The notes under the pieces: generated by a model | What the model was told of the DNA's origin: nothing | Seen by the model: only the letters and a program-made list of their open reading frames with translations | Databases searched by the model: none | Shown here: positions 9,977 to 18,695 of the stretch, in pieces | How the letters are laid out: each line of letters begins with the position of its first letter | Numbering within the stretch: position 1 is the first letter of the stretch | Translations under genes and position numbers: made by a program | Assembly (NCBI RefSeq): GCF_902498995.1 | Contig: NZ_CABVLY010000023.1 | Coordinates: 62,001 to 126,000 of the forward strand | DNA from: Burkholderia anthina | GTDB taxonomy: Bacteria; Pseudomonadota; Gammaproteobacteria; Burkholderiales; Burkholderiaceae | Reading direction: 5' to 3' | Length of the DNA stretch: 64,000 nt

Positions 9977-11617
9977 TTACGCGGCGACCGCTTCTTCCGC
10001 GGGCTGCACGCCGAACACCGGTTCGCCCGTCCGCCCGCCGGCGCGATGCGACGCGCCACCCCCGTCGCCACCACCGACCCGGAACGCACCGACCGCGTCG
10101 CGCAGCCGCCCGGCCTGCTCCTGCAGCGACGCAGCGGCCGCTGCGGCCTCCTCGACGAGCGCCGCGTTCTGCTGCGTGACCTGATCCATCTGCGTGACGG
10201 CACGCCCGACCTGCGTGATGCCGCTCGCCTGCTCTTCGGATGCGGCCGCGATCTCGCCCATGATGTCGGTCACGCGCGCGACCGCCTGCAGGATCTCGCC
10301 CATCGTCGTGCCGGCCTGGCCGACCAGCGTCGAGCCGTTGCGCACGCGCTCGACCGAGTCGACGATCAGCTCGCGGATCTCCTTCGCGGCCGTCGCGCTA
10401 CGCTGCGCAAGCGAGCGCACCTCGCCCGCGACCACCGCGAACCCGCGCCCCTGCTCGCCGGCGCGCGCGGCCTCGACCGCCGCATTCAGCGCGAGGATGT
10501 TGGTCTGGAACGCAATGCCCTCGATCACGCCGATGATGTCGGCGATCTTGCGCGAGCTGTCGTCGATCTCGCCCATCGTGCCGATCACGCGGCTCACGAC
10601 GTCGTTGCCCGCGCGCGCGATCTCCGATGCGTTGTTCGCGAGCCCGCTCGCCTGCCGCGCGTTGTCGGCGTTCTGCTTCACCGTCGCGGTCAGTTGCTCC
10701 ATGCTCGCGGCCGTTTCTTCCAGCGACGCGGCCTGCTCCTCGGTACGCTGCGACAGGTCGTCGTTGCCGGACGCGATCTCGCGGCTCGCCGATGCAATCG
10801 ATTCGGCCGACTGGCGGATCCCGCCGATCGTCGCCTGCAAGCGCGCCTGCATGTCGCGCATCGCCGCCATCATGCTCGTGCTGTCGCCGTCGCGCACGGG
10901 CACCGGCCGGCTCAGGTCGCCCTGCGCGATACGGATCGCCAGCGCGGCCGCTTCGTCCGGCTCGCCGCCGAGGCTGCCGCGCACGTTGCGGATGATCACG
11001 AGCATCGCCGCGCTGATCACGAAACCGATCACGAACACGACCGCGAGGTGACCGAACAGCGTCCGGTAGTAGACGGTATCGATGTCCTTCAGGAACACGC
11101 CGCTCGAGATGTTCCAGTCCCACGGCGCGAAGCGCGTGACGTAGCTGATCTTCGGCACGGCCGTCTCGCTGTGCGGCAGCCGTCCGCGATACTCGGCGAA
11201 GCCGCTGCCGGTCGCCTTCGCGGCATTCAGGATCGTGACGAACAGCGGCTTGCCGTCCGGATCGAGATAGTCGCCGACCTGCGTGCCGACGAGCTTCGGC
11301 AACGTCGGATGCATCAGCACGACGGGCTTCGAGTCCATCACGAACACGTAGCCCGCATCGCCGTAGCGCATCGCGGCCAGGCTCGCGAGCGCCTCGCGCT
11401 TCGCGTCGGCCTCGGGCAGCGTGCCGTTCTGCGCGAGTGCGTGATACGCGCTCACGATGCCGGCCGCCGAGTCGACGAGGTTCGCGATGCCTGCCTTGCG
11501 TTCGGCGAGCATCGTCGCGCGCGTCTCGTACGCGCTCCACGCGCCGACGCCGAGAAGGCCGACCCATACCAGCGCAAGCGCGAGCCACAGCTTGCGGTTC
11601 AAACTCATTCTGCTCAT
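9977..11617 (-). CDS. Methyl-accepting chemotaxis protein with single Cache sensor domain
   Basis: A 546-residue chemoreceptor. It has a membrane segment at about residues 10-30, a periplasmic sCache_2-type sensor (GYVFVMDSKPVVLMHPTLP, then FAPWDWNISSGVF), a second membrane segment near 190-212, a HAMP domain, and the signalling hairpin whose tip reads EGIAFQTNILALNAAVEAA. It ends without the NWETF-type CheR tether. Such Cache sensors often bind small organic acids; the ligand is unproven here. I chose the start at 11617 because GAGAGG lies 7 bases before it; ATGs at 11623 and 11608 are also in frame. A sigma-28-like promoter lies upstream. Confidence 0.93.
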   Translation of the reverse strand: MSRMSLNRKLWLALALVWVGLLGVGAWSAYETRATMLAERKAGIANLVDSAAGIVSAYHALAQNGTLPEADAKREALASLAAMRYGDAGYVFVMDSKPVVLMHPTLPKLVGTQVGDYLDPDGKPLFVTILNAAKATGSGFAEYRGRLPHSETAVPKISYVTRFAPWDWNISSGVFLKDIDTVYYRTLFGHLAVVFVIGFVISAAMLVIIRNVRGSLGGEPDEAAALAIRIAQGDLSRPVPVRDGDSTSMMAAMRDMQARLQATIGGIRQSAESIASASREIASGNDDLSQRTEEQAASLEETAASMEQLTATVKQNADNARQASGLANNASEIARAGNDVVSRVIGTMGEIDDSSRKIADIIGVIEGIAFQTNILALNAAVEAARAGEQGRGFAVVAGEVRSLAQRSATAAKEIRELIVDSVERVRNGSTLVGQAGTTMGEILQAVARVTDIMGEIAAASEEQASGITQVGRAVTQMDQVTQQNAALVEEAAAAAASLQEQAGRLRDAVGAFRVGGGDGGGASHRAGGRTGEPVFGVQPAEEAVAA

Positions 11618-11693
11618 CTGCATGCCTCTCGTCGATATCGATGCCCGGAATGCGCGCGACGGTCTCGACCGCGCGCAAACGGTTGCTTCCATA

Positions 11694-11720
11694 TTTACGG
11701 CAGCGACGCTTACAACTTGA
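11694..11720 (-). promoter_or_regulatory. Sigma-28 (FliA)-type promoter of the chemoreceptor gene
   Basis: On the minus strand TCAAGTTG, 11 bases, then GCCGTAAA matches the flagellar sigma-28 consensus TAAAGTTT-N11-GCCGATAA at 6 of 8 positions in each half with exact spacing. Transcription would begin near 11687, about 70 bases before the chosen start. This places the receptor in the flagellar and chemotaxis regulon. Confidence 0.7.
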
Positions 11721-11826
11721 ATACACGCGGCCGGCACGCGAAGCACGGCACGACACGGAACGGCCGCTGTGCTACAAAGACCAGTTGGCCGGCACGCACC
11801 GCGCCGGCGACATTCCAGGGCCATCC

Positions 11827-12117
11827 ATGTACGTCATCGACATCCACTACACCGCGTCGCTCGAGCGCATCGACGACGCGCTCGAACGCCATCGCGCGTA
11901 TCTGCAGCCGCTGCTGGAGCGCGGCATCTTCATCGCGGCAGGGCCGAAGGTGCCGCGCGAAGGCGGCGTGATCCTCGCGGCCCGCATCGATCGCGACGAA
12001 CTGGACGCGATCCTGAAGACCGATCCGTTCGTGACCGAAGGGCTCGCGACCTATCGCGTGACCGAATTCAGGATCACGCGCGCGGCGCAGGGCTTCAACG
12101 TGCCGGCGCTGCCGTAA
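11827..12117 (+). CDS. YciI family protein
   Basis: A 96-residue YciI-like protein with a ferredoxin-like alpha/beta fold. It begins MYVIDIHYTASLERIDDALE and has the family turn ERGIFIAAGPKVPREGGVIL, followed by the LKTDPFVTEGLATYRVTEF region that corresponds to the conserved DPF motif. Family members are small cytosolic proteins of unclear, possibly enzymatic, role. The gene is divergent from the chemoreceptor gene and monocistronic. Confidence 0.85.
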   Translation: MYVIDIHYTASLERIDDALERHRAYLQPLLERGIFIAAGPKVPREGGVILAARIDRDELDAILKTDPFVTEGLATYRVTEFRITRAAQGFNVPALP

Positions 12118-12203
12118 CGCGCTCGGGCGCGGCGGATGTGCATGCACGTACGCGCCGCGCGCCGCGAAGCGGTGACGGCAATTCGAGGGGGAGCAGGAAG
12201 CAT

Positions 12204-12231
12204 GCGTGACGGCGCGTCGAGGCCGTCACGC
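12204..12231. terminator. Hairpin between convergent yciI-like and sco genes
   Basis: GCGTGACGGC (12204-12213) pairs perfectly with GCCGTCACGC (12222-12231) across an 8-base loop. It lies between two convergent genes, where a bidirectional terminator is expected. There is no clear T run on either side, so it may act with Rho or only as a 3' barrier. Confidence 0.5.
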
Positions 12232-12275
12232 GTATCGCCGGGCGAGCGCCCGGGCGATCAGGCGGCGCGCGCCGC

Positions 12276-12902
12276 TCAGTCGACCAGCAGTTTCAGGTCG
12301 TGGACCCACGGGCCGGGGCCCTGGCCGTCGCGCACGAACAGGCGCAGCTTGCCGTCGCGATCGAACACGTAGCTCGCGGCGGTGTGATCCATCGTGTAGC
12401 TGCCGGGCGTCTTGCCGGGCACCTTCGCGTAGTACACGCGGAAATCCTTCGTGACCTTCTTCAGCTGCGCTTCGTCGGCCGGCCGCAGGCCGATGAACGA
12501 CGGATCGAACGCGGGCACGTACTGGCCGAGCAGCGCGGGTGTATCGCGCTCCGGATCGACGGTGACGAACAGCACCTGCACCCGCTTCGCGGCATCCGGC
12601 CCGAGCTGCTTCAGCGCCTCGGACAATTCGGCCATCGTCGTCGGACAGACGTCCGGGCAGTGCGTATAGCCGAAGAACATCACGACCGCGCGGCCCTTGA
12701 AGTCGGCCAGCGTGCGCACCTTGCCGGTCGTGTCGGGCAGCGAGAAATCGGTGCCGAACTGCGTGTTGCCGGTGATGTCGAGATTCTGGAATTTCGGCGC
12801 GTTGTCGCATCCGGCGAGCAGCAAAGCCGCCGCGAATGCGCACGCCAGCATCCAGCCTTGGCGCGCGCGGCGCCCGAACCGTGAATGGAGCATTGCGTTC
12901 AA
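12276..12902 (-). CDS. sco: SCO1/SenC family copper chaperone lipoprotein
   Basis: A 208-residue SCO protein that delivers copper to the CuA centre of cytochrome c oxidase. It has a lipobox LLLAGC with Cys at 32, a thioredoxin-like fold, the copper-binding CPDVC within GYTHCPDVCPTT, and the later conserved His in TMDHTAASYVF. It is the last gene of the leftward surf1-to-sco operon, 9 bases after ctaB. MLHSRFG three codons in is an alternative start. Confidence 0.94.
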   Translation of the reverse strand: MNAMLHSRFGRRARQGWMLACAFAAALLLAGCDNAPKFQNLDITGNTQFGTDFSLPDTTGKVRTLADFKGRAVVMFFGYTHCPDVCPTTMAELSEALKQLGPDAAKRVQVLFVTVDPERDTPALLGQYVPAFDPSFIGLRPADEAQLKKVTKDFRVYYAKVPGKTPGSYTMDHTAASYVFDRDGKLRLFVRDGQGPGPWVHDLKLLVD

Positions 12903-12911
12903 ACCGTGCAG

Positions 12912-13814
12912 TTACACGCCGAGCAGCGGACGTGCATAGTGATCGACGAGCAGCGCGGCGAACAGCAGCGACAGGTAGACGATCGAATAACGGAAAGCCT
13001 TGCGGGCGAGTGCGTCCGAGTAATCGCGGTAGATCTTCCACGCATACGCGAGAAACACCGCGCCGAGCAGCACCGCGCTCGTCAGATAGACGGCCCCGCT
13101 CATCCCGGAGATGAACGGCATCAGCGTGACCGCGAACAGGATCACCGTGTACAGCAGGATGTGCAGCCGCGTGAACTTCTCGCCGTGCGTGACGGGCAGC
13201 ATCGGCAGCCCCGCGTTCTCGTAGTCCTTGCGGCGATAGAGCGCGAGCACCCAGAAATGCGGCGGCGTCCACACGAAGATGATCAGCACGAGGATCCACG
13301 CGTCGCCCGGCACCGCGCCGGTGACCGCGGCCCAGCCGAGCGCCGGCGGCATGGCGCCCGATGCCCCGCCGATCACGATGTTCTGCGGCGTCATCGGCTT
13401 GAGCAGCAGCGTATAGATGACCGCGTAGCCGACGAACGTCGCGATCGTCAGCCACATCGTCAGCGGATTCGTGAACGTATAGAGCATCCATGCGCCGACG
13501 CCGCCGAGCACGGCGGAGAACAGCAGGATCTGCGGCGTCGTGATCTCGCCGCGCGCGGACGGACGCCACGCGGTGCGGCGCATCATCGCGTCGATCTTCT
13601 GCTCGACGAGGCAGTTGATTGCGAACGCGGCGCCGGCCAGCAGCCAGATGCCGACCGTGCCGCCGATCAGCACATGCCACGGCACCATGCCCGGCGTCGC
13701 GAGAAACATGCCGATCACCGCGCAGAACACTGCGAGCTGCGTGACACGCGGCTTCGTCAGCGCCATGTACTGCGAAAACCGGCTACCGGGCGATTGGGAA
13801 AGGGTGCTTTGCAT
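12912..13814 (-). CDS. ctaB: Protoheme IX farnesyltransferase (heme O synthase)
   Basis: A 300-residue UbiA-family membrane enzyme that adds a farnesyl group to heme B to give heme O. It has about nine hydrophobic segments. The prenyl-diphosphate-binding motif is NCLVEQKIDAMMRRT (about residue 75), and the second conserved loop is RRKDYENAGLPMLPVTHG. The start at 13814 (MQSTLSQSPGSRFSQYMALTKPRVT) gives the usual length. Its product is the substrate of ctaA, whose stop lies 8 bases upstream. Confidence 0.95.
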   Translation of the reverse strand: MQSTLSQSPGSRFSQYMALTKPRVTQLAVFCAVIGMFLATPGMVPWHVLIGGTVGIWLLAGAAFAINCLVEQKIDAMMRRTAWRPSARGEITTPQILLFSAVLGGVGAWMLYTFTNPLTMWLTIATFVGYAVIYTLLLKPMTPQNIVIGGASGAMPPALGWAAVTGAVPGDAWILVLIIFVWTPPHFWVLALYRRKDYENAGLPMLPVTHGEKFTRLHILLYTVILFAVTLMPFISGMSGAVYLTSAVLLGAVFLAYAWKIYRDYSDALARKAFRYSIVYLSLLFAALLVDHYARPLLGV

Positions 13815-13822
13815 GGGGACGG

Positions 13823-14935
13823 TCACGCCGGGGCGGCGTCGCGCGCGGGCTGCACGACACGGCCGGGGCGGCTTGAAAGGATGCGAAAGTTTAACATGAC
13901 GACGAGCAGCAGCAGGATCGCGGCGCCGCCGTTGTGCGCGACGGCCACCGGCAGCGGCCACTGCAGCACGATGTTGGTCAGGCCCGTCACGAACTGCAGC
14001 AGCACGACCAGCAGCACGCCGTTCGCGGGCCGCCGCAGCGACGCGAAGCGGCGCATCTTCAGCGCGAACGCGACCAGATACGCGACGACGACGAACGCGA
14101 ACGTGCGGTGCGTCCAGTGGATCGCGACCAGCGCGTCCTGCGTGATCGCCTCGCCGTCCTGCGTCATCCCGAGCGCGCGCCACAGATGGAAGCCCTGGCC
14201 GAAGTTCATCGGCGGGATCCACTGCCCGTTGCAGGTCGGGAAATCGGTACACGCGAGTACCGCGTAGTTGGTGCTCACCCAGCCGCCGAGCGCGATCTGC
14301 ACGACCAGCAGCACGAGCGCCGCGAGCGCGGCCGCGCGGTAGCGACCGGCCTCCGGATCATGCGACGGCAGCGGCGTCTGCCGCGCCGCGAGCCAGCCGA
14401 GCGTGCCGAGCAGCGTCAGACCGAGCAGCAGATGGGTCGTGACGATCACGGGCTGGAGCTTCATCGTGACGGTCCAGGCGCCGAACACGCCCTGCACGAC
14501 GATCAGCAGCAACAGGCTCGTCGGCCACCACGGCGACACGTGCAGCGGCCGGCGGCGCAGCCGCGCGGACCACGCGATCACGACCTGCGCGATGATCAGC
14601 ACGCCGATCGCCATCGCGAAATAGCGGTGGATCATCTCGATCCACGCCTTCGTCATGCTGACGGGGCCGGTCGGCATCGCCTGGTGCGCGGCCGTGATCG
14701 CGGCGTGCGCGATGAACGGCGACGACGTGCCGTAGCAGCCGGGCCAGTCCGGGCAGCCGAGGCCCGAATCGGTCAGACGCGTGAAGCCGCCGAACATCAC
14801 CAGATCGAGCGTCAGGAACGTGGTGATCCACACCAGCTTGCGGAACTTGTTGTCGTCGGCCTTCACCCACACGTACGACAGCGGCAGCAGCGCGATGCAG
14901 AAGCCGATCAGGCCGAGTTGCAGTAGATACGACAT
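13823..14935 (-). CDS. ctaA: Heme A synthase (COX15/CtaA)
   Basis: A 370-residue integral membrane enzyme with eight hydrophobic segments that oxidises heme O to heme A. Visible marks are GGFTRLTDSGLGCPDWPGCYG near residue 50 with its cysteine pair, EMIHRYFAM with a heme-ligand His, the second-half ALVAIHWTHRTFAF, and TNYAVLACTDFPTCNGQW. It lies in the heme A and oxidase assembly operon between the thioredoxin-fold gene and ctaB. Length and topology are normal. Confidence 0.95.
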   Translation of the reverse strand: MSYLLQLGLIGFCIALLPLSYVWVKADDNKFRKLVWITTFLTLDLVMFGGFTRLTDSGLGCPDWPGCYGTSSPFIAHAAITAAHQAMPTGPVSMTKAWIEMIHRYFAMAIGVLIIAQVVIAWSARLRRRPLHVSPWWPTSLLLLIVVQGVFGAWTVTMKLQPVIVTTHLLLGLTLLGTLGWLAARQTPLPSHDPEAGRYRAAALAALVLLVVQIALGGWVSTNYAVLACTDFPTCNGQWIPPMNFGQGFHLWRALGMTQDGEAITQDALVAIHWTHRTFAFVVVAYLVAFALKMRRFASLRRPANGVLLVVLLQFVTGLTNIVLQWPLPVAVAHNGGAAILLLLVVMLNFRILSSRPGRVVQPARDAAPA

Positions 14936-14960
14936 CGAATGTTTGCCTCGTTGTCTCGCC

Positions 14961-15587
14961 TTAACCGATGCTCGACCACTTCAGCAGCTTCGTGACGTCC
15001 GTCTTGATCTTGCTGGGGTTCGGGTTCTTCGGGAAACGCATCATCAGGTTGCCGTTCGGGTCGACCATATAGAGATGGTCGGTGTCGCGCGTGCCGGCAT
15101 CGGCCGGCAGCCACGCGGCCACCGCGGCCGGATCGGCGACCAGCCGGCGCGTGTCGGGATAAGCGTCCAGCACCTTCTGCGGAATCGCGCCCGCATCGCT
15201 GCGCAGCCACACCATCGTGATCCGGTGCCGCTCGCCCGCCTGCGTGACGCGGATCTGGCGCATGAAATAGAGCTTTTCCGCGCATGCGTCGTCGCACGCG
15301 CTGTCGTCGGTCATCACGAACAGCCACACGCCGCGCAGCGACGACAGCGGGACCGTCTTGCCGGTTTCGTCGGTGACCTGCAGATCGGCCGGAATCGGCC
15401 GCTGCGGCTCGATCAGCGTGCCGTAATTGGTCGAGCCGCCCTTCGGCTTGATCACGTAATAGGTGAAGTACGACGCGAGTATCGGCGCCGCGCACACGAG
15501 GCCGAGCAACACGAGCATCCAGCGGCCGCGCTTGCGGGCCGCCGGAGAAATCGGCGCCGCGGCCGAACCCTGACGGGAAGATTGCAT
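14961..15587 (-). CDS. Membrane-anchored thioredoxin-fold protein of the oxidase-assembly operon
   Basis: A 208-residue protein with one N-terminal membrane anchor (RWMLVLLGLVCAAPILASYF, near residues 25-45) and a periplasmic domain with SCO-like order: VPLSSLRGVWLFVMTDDSACDDACAEKLYFMRQI. The CDDAC pair fits a CxxxC copper or redox motif, and DHLYMVDPNGNLMMRFP resembles the end of a thioredoxin-like fold. It lies between surf1 and ctaA, so a role in oxidase maturation is likely but unproven. I chose the ATG at 15587; a start at 15623 would add 12 residues. Confidence 0.75.
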   Translation of the reverse strand: MQSSRQGSAAAPISPAARKRGRWMLVLLGLVCAAPILASYFTYYVIKPKGGSTNYGTLIEPQRPIPADLQVTDETGKTVPLSSLRGVWLFVMTDDSACDDACAEKLYFMRQIRVTQAGERHRITMVWLRSDAGAIPQKVLDAYPDTRRLVADPAAVAAWLPADAGTRDTDHLYMVDPNGNLMMRFPKNPNPSKIKTDVTKLLKWSSIG

Positions 15588-15647
15588 GGACAAATCAAAC
15601 CTCTCGAAACGAACCCGCGGCATGGCCGCCGCGTCCGGGCATCGCGC

Positions 15648-16361
15648 TCACGCGCCGGCCGACTTCTTCGCCGCACGCCGCGCGGCGTACAGACCGAAAC
15701 CGAGCGCAGCCGCCGCCATGGCCCACCACTGAAACATGTAACCGTAATTGCGCTCGACGCCGGTCGTCGCCGCCGGCCAGTCGCGCACGAGTTTGTCGCC
15801 GTCGTCGCTCGTCTGCTGGATCACGAACGGCTGCAGCGGCAGCCCCGTTTCCTTCGCATACGCGCCGACGTCCAGGTTCTGCCGGATCTTCTGGTGCGCG
15901 GCCGAACCGCCTTCGCCGAGTTCGAACGCGCGCGACGCATCGGCGCGCGCGATACCCTCGATCTCGACTTCGCCGGCAGGCGTCGGAAACGGCTCGATCG
16001 CCGTGCGATCAGAGATGTTGCGCGGCAGCCAGCCGCGGTTGACCAGCACGACGCCGCCGCCCGTGAGTTTAAACGGCATCACGACGTAAAAACCCGGCTG
16101 GTCGTTATACGGCCGATTGTCGAGGAACACCGCTTGCTCCGGCACGAAGCGGCCGGTGGCTCGCACGCGGTGAAATTCGATCGACGCCAGCGGCATCGGC
16201 TGCGCACCGACATCGACAGGCGCCGCGTGCTCGTAGCGGACGATATTCGCCTGCAGCGCTTCCTTCTGGTGCGCGCGGTCGCGCTGCCAGAAACCGAGAC
16301 GGATCGTGACCGCGACGACGATGAGGATCAGCAGCGCGGGCAGCAAACGGATCTTCATCAT
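15648..16361 (-). CDS. SURF1 family cytochrome oxidase biogenesis protein
   Basis: A 237-residue SURF1 protein thought to assist heme A insertion into subunit I. It has the typical layout of two membrane anchors at the ends (IRLLPALLILIVVAVTIRLGFWQ and MFQWWAMAAAALGFGLYAA) around a periplasmic domain. Conserved marks are GFWQRDRAHQKEALQ, FLDNRPYNDQPGFYV and VLVNRGWLPRN. It is the first gene of the leftward operon. The start is ATG 16361 or the adjacent ATG 16358. Confidence 0.92.
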   Translation of the reverse strand: MMKIRLLPALLILIVVAVTIRLGFWQRDRAHQKEALQANIVRYEHAAPVDVGAQPMPLASIEFHRVRATGRFVPEQAVFLDNRPYNDQPGFYVVMPFKLTGGGVVLVNRGWLPRNISDRTAIEPFPTPAGEVEIEGIARADASRAFELGEGGSAAHQKIRQNLDVGAYAKETGLPLQPFVIQQTSDDGDKLVRDWPAATTGVERNYGYMFQWWAMAAAALGFGLYAARRAAKKSAGA

Positions 16362-16442
16362 GCCGCCCGCCAGGCACATTCGCGAAAGCGAAGTGCGATA
16401 ATTATCCGCTTCCTTTCGAATTGCCGTCGTCCGGTTCGTGTC

Positions 16443-16652
16443 ATGCACATACTCGTTCCTATTGCCTTCGTCCTCATCATCGCCAGCATGGGCTCGGCAC
16501 TCTACTTCATGATGCACGACCGCGGCCACACGAAACGCATGGCCTGGTCGCTCGCCACCCGCGTCGGGCTGTCGATCTCGCTGTTCCTGTTCATCCTGCT
16601 CGCGAACTGGATGGGCTGGATCCATTCGACCGGCCTGCCGATCGGGCGTTGA
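16443..16652 (+). CDS. Small twin-transmembrane protein (DUF2909-like)
   Basis: A 69-residue protein made almost entirely of two membrane helices (HILVPIAFVLIIASMGSALYF and TRVGLSISLFLFILLANW) joined by a short charged loop, MMHDRGHTKRM. Twin-transmembrane proteins of this kind are commonly found next to cox genes. It is divergent from surf1 and convergent with ctaE. The function is unknown; a link to oxidase assembly is inferred from position only. Confidence 0.82.
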   Translation: MHILVPIAFVLIIASMGSALYFMMHDRGHTKRMAWSLATRVGLSISLFLFILLANWMGWIHSTGLPIGR

Positions 16653-16716
16653 TGCATTCGCCACGGCGGCCGCCGCAGCCGCTGTGACATTTCGCCGCAC
16701 AGCCGCGCCACCAAGC

Positions 16717-16748
16717 AAAAGCGCCGCCTGACTGAGTCGCGGCGGCGC
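16717..16748 (-). terminator. Second (backup) terminator of the cox operon
   Basis: GCGCCGCC (16721-16728) and GGCGGCGC (16741-16748) form an 8-bp stem with a 12-base loop. On the minus strand it is followed by TTTT. It lies beyond the main cox terminator and would stop read-through toward the twin-transmembrane gene. Confidence 0.55.
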
Positions 16749-16796
16749 CGGGGTGGCGTTGAGCACAAGCAGCCAGCCGCTGCTCCGTCCCCGCCA

Positions 16797-16832
16797 ATGA
16801 AAACGGCCCGCGCATCGCTGCGCGGGCCGTTG
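16797..16832 (-). terminator. Rho-independent terminator of the cox operon
   Basis: AACGGCCCGCGCA (16803-16815) and TGCGCGGGCCGTT (16820-16832) form a perfect 13-bp stem with a TCGC loop. A short T run follows on the minus strand. The ctaE stop is only 6 bases away. Confidence 0.9.
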
Positions 16833-16838
16833 TTGCAT

Positions 16839-17696
16839 TTACAGCCAGTAGACGACGACGTACAGGCCGAGCCAGACGACGTCGACGAAGTGCCAGTACC
16901 ACGCGGCCCCTTCGAATGCGAAGTGATGATCGGGCTTGAAGTGGCCGCGGATCATCCGCACCAGCACCACCGCGAGCATCGTGCCGCCGAGGAACACGTG
17001 GAAACCGTGGAAGCCCGTCAGCAGGAAGAACGTCGAGCCGTACACGCCCGAGTTCAGCGTCAGGTTCAGTTCGTTGTACGCGTGGTAGTACTCGAAGCCC
17101 TGCATGAACAGGAAGCAGATACCGAGCACGAGCGTCGCGGCCAGCCAGGCAATCGCCTTCTTGCGGTGATCGTCGCGCAGCGCGTGGTGCGACACCGTCA
17201 GCGTCACGCCCGACGACAGCAGGAATGCCGTGTTCAGCGTCGGGATCGGCCACGGGCCCATCGTCTTGAAGTGGCCGGCGAGCGCGGCGGGGCCTTCGTT
17301 CGGCCACACGGCGGAGAAATCCGGCCAGATCAGCTTGTAGTCGAGGCTGCCGAGCTGATGCAGCGCGATTTCACGCGCATAGAACAGCGCACCGAAGAAC
17401 GCGCCGAAGAACATCACTTCGGAGAAGATGAACCAGCTCATGCTCCAGCGGTACGACTTGTCGACGTTCTTGCCGTAATGACCGCCTTCCGACTCGGAAA
17501 TCGCATCGCCGAACCAGTGATACAGCGTGAAGAGCAACCACAGCAGGCCAACCAGCGCCGTGTACGGAGCCCAGTCGTGACCGTTGATCCACAGCGCCAC
17601 CGACCCGAGCATGACCAGCAGGCCGATGGCCGCGCTGATCGGATGCTGCGACGGATGCGGCACGAAATAGTACGGGGTCTGGTTTTGACCGCTCAT
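16839..17696 (-). CDS. ctaE: Cytochrome c oxidase subunit III
   Basis: A 285-residue subunit III of the aa3-type oxidase, with seven hydrophobic segments. It begins MSGQNQTPYYFVPHPSQHP and has the conserved SEVMFFGAFFGALFYARE, the middle ALRDDHRKKAIAWLAATLVLG and the end AWYWHFVDVVWLGLYVVVYW. It is the last gene of the ctaC-ctaD-ctaG operon and is followed at once by a strong terminator. Confidence 0.96.
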   Translation of the reverse strand: MSGQNQTPYYFVPHPSQHPISAAIGLLVMLGSVALWINGHDWAPYTALVGLLWLLFTLYHWFGDAISESEGGHYGKNVDKSYRWSMSWFIFSEVMFFGAFFGALFYAREIALHQLGSLDYKLIWPDFSAVWPNEGPAALAGHFKTMGPWPIPTLNTAFLLSSGVTLTVSHHALRDDHRKKAIAWLAATLVLGICFLFMQGFEYYHAYNELNLTLNSGVYGSTFFLLTGFHGFHVFLGGTMLAVVLVRMIRGHFKPDHHFAFEGAAWYWHFVDVVWLGLYVVVYWL

Positions 17697-17834
17697 GCTT
17701 GATTCTCCACTTCAGTCCAATTTGTGTACCGGAAACCGCTCCGGCTTTATTTCTTGCGCGGCGCGACCGCCGCCGCTCTTTCCCGCACGCAGCGCCGAGG
17801 CGCCGCGCACTGCATTCTTTCGTGGCCGCGGGCG

Positions 17835-18035
17835 TCAGCCCACGACCGCGCGCACGATCAGGATCAGCACGCCGATGAACATGCCGGCCGCGATCAACGC
17901 GACGATCAGCACGTGCAGCGGATTGAGCTGCGTCGCGTCGGCCTCCAGATCGCGCCGCTTGCGCACACCGAAGAACGACCACAACACCGCCTTCAGCGCC
18001 TGGCCGAACGTGCCGTTCCGCCTGGTCTCCGTCAT
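17835..18035 (-). CDS. DUF2970 family small membrane protein
   Basis: A 66-residue protein with a charged N-terminal half (GQALKAVLWSFFGVRKRRDLEAD) and one C-terminal membrane helix (LHVLIVALIAAGMFIGVLILIV). This is the DUF2970 layout, and the family is regularly found between ctaG and ctaE in betaproteobacteria. It starts 16 bases after the ctaG stop. An assembly or stability role is inferred from position. The 138 bases before ctaE hold no further gene. Confidence 0.85.
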   Translation of the reverse strand: MTETRRNGTFGQALKAVLWSFFGVRKRRDLEADATQLNPLHVLIVALIAAGMFIGVLILIVRAVVG

Positions 18036-18051
18036 CGCCCTGTCTCCGTCG

Positions 18052-18660
18052 TCACGCGCCCGGCGTCGTCGCGCCCTGCGCCGCCGTACTGCGCTGCGCC
18101 GGCGCCGACGCGGCCGGTGTATTCAGTTCGAAGAACGTGTACGACAGCGTGATCGTCTTCACGTCCTTCGGCAGTTTCGGATCGATCACGAACACCACCG
18201 GCATCCTGCGCGACTCGTTCGCGGCCAGCGTCTGCTGCGTAAAGCAAAAGCACTCGATCTTCTTGAAGAACTCCGTCGCCTGCTTCGGCGCGTAGCTCGG
18301 AATCGCCTGCGCGACCACCGGCCGGCCCTGCCCGTTCGTCACGTCGTACATGATCGTCGTCAGTTCGCCCGGATGCACGTCGAGGCTGTTGTGCTCCGGC
18401 TTGAAGCCGAGCGGGCCGCGTGCATTCGCATCGAATTCGACCGACACCGTACGGCTGTAGTCGACCTGCGAATTCTTTGCCTCGCGTTCGCTGACGTCGC
18501 GCTGCACCAGGTTGTTGATACCGGTGACCTGGCAAATCGCGCGATACATCGGAATCAGCGCGAAGCCGAAGCCGAACATCAGTGCGGCCACGACGAAGAG
18601 CTTCACCAGCATCGAACGATTGAATGCGCGATCGACGGCGCCCTCTTCCGGCTTCGACAT
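18052..18660 (-). CDS. ctaG: Cytochrome c oxidase assembly protein CtaG/Cox11
   Basis: A 202-residue Cox11-type copper chaperone that loads CuB of subunit I. One membrane anchor (residues about 19-38, ending IPMYRAICQVTG) is followed by a periplasmic domain with the copper motif CFCF in KKIECFCFTQQTL and the conserved DPKLPKDVKTITLSYTFF. The C-terminal 25 residues (NTPAASAPAQRSTAAQGATT) form a low-complexity tail beyond the usual Cox11 end. It is the fourth gene of the cox operon. Confidence 0.95.
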   Translation of the reverse strand: MSKPEEGAVDRAFNRSMLVKLFVVAALMFGFGFALIPMYRAICQVTGINNLVQRDVSEREAKNSQVDYSRTVSVEFDANARGPLGFKPEHNSLDVHPGELTTIMYDVTNGQGRPVVAQAIPSYAPKQATEFFKKIECFCFTQQTLAANESRRMPVVFVIDPKLPKDVKTITLSYTFFELNTPAASAPAQRSTAAQGATTPGA

Positions 18661-18695
18661 ACGACTGCTTCCTCGTTACTACGTCAGTTACTGCA

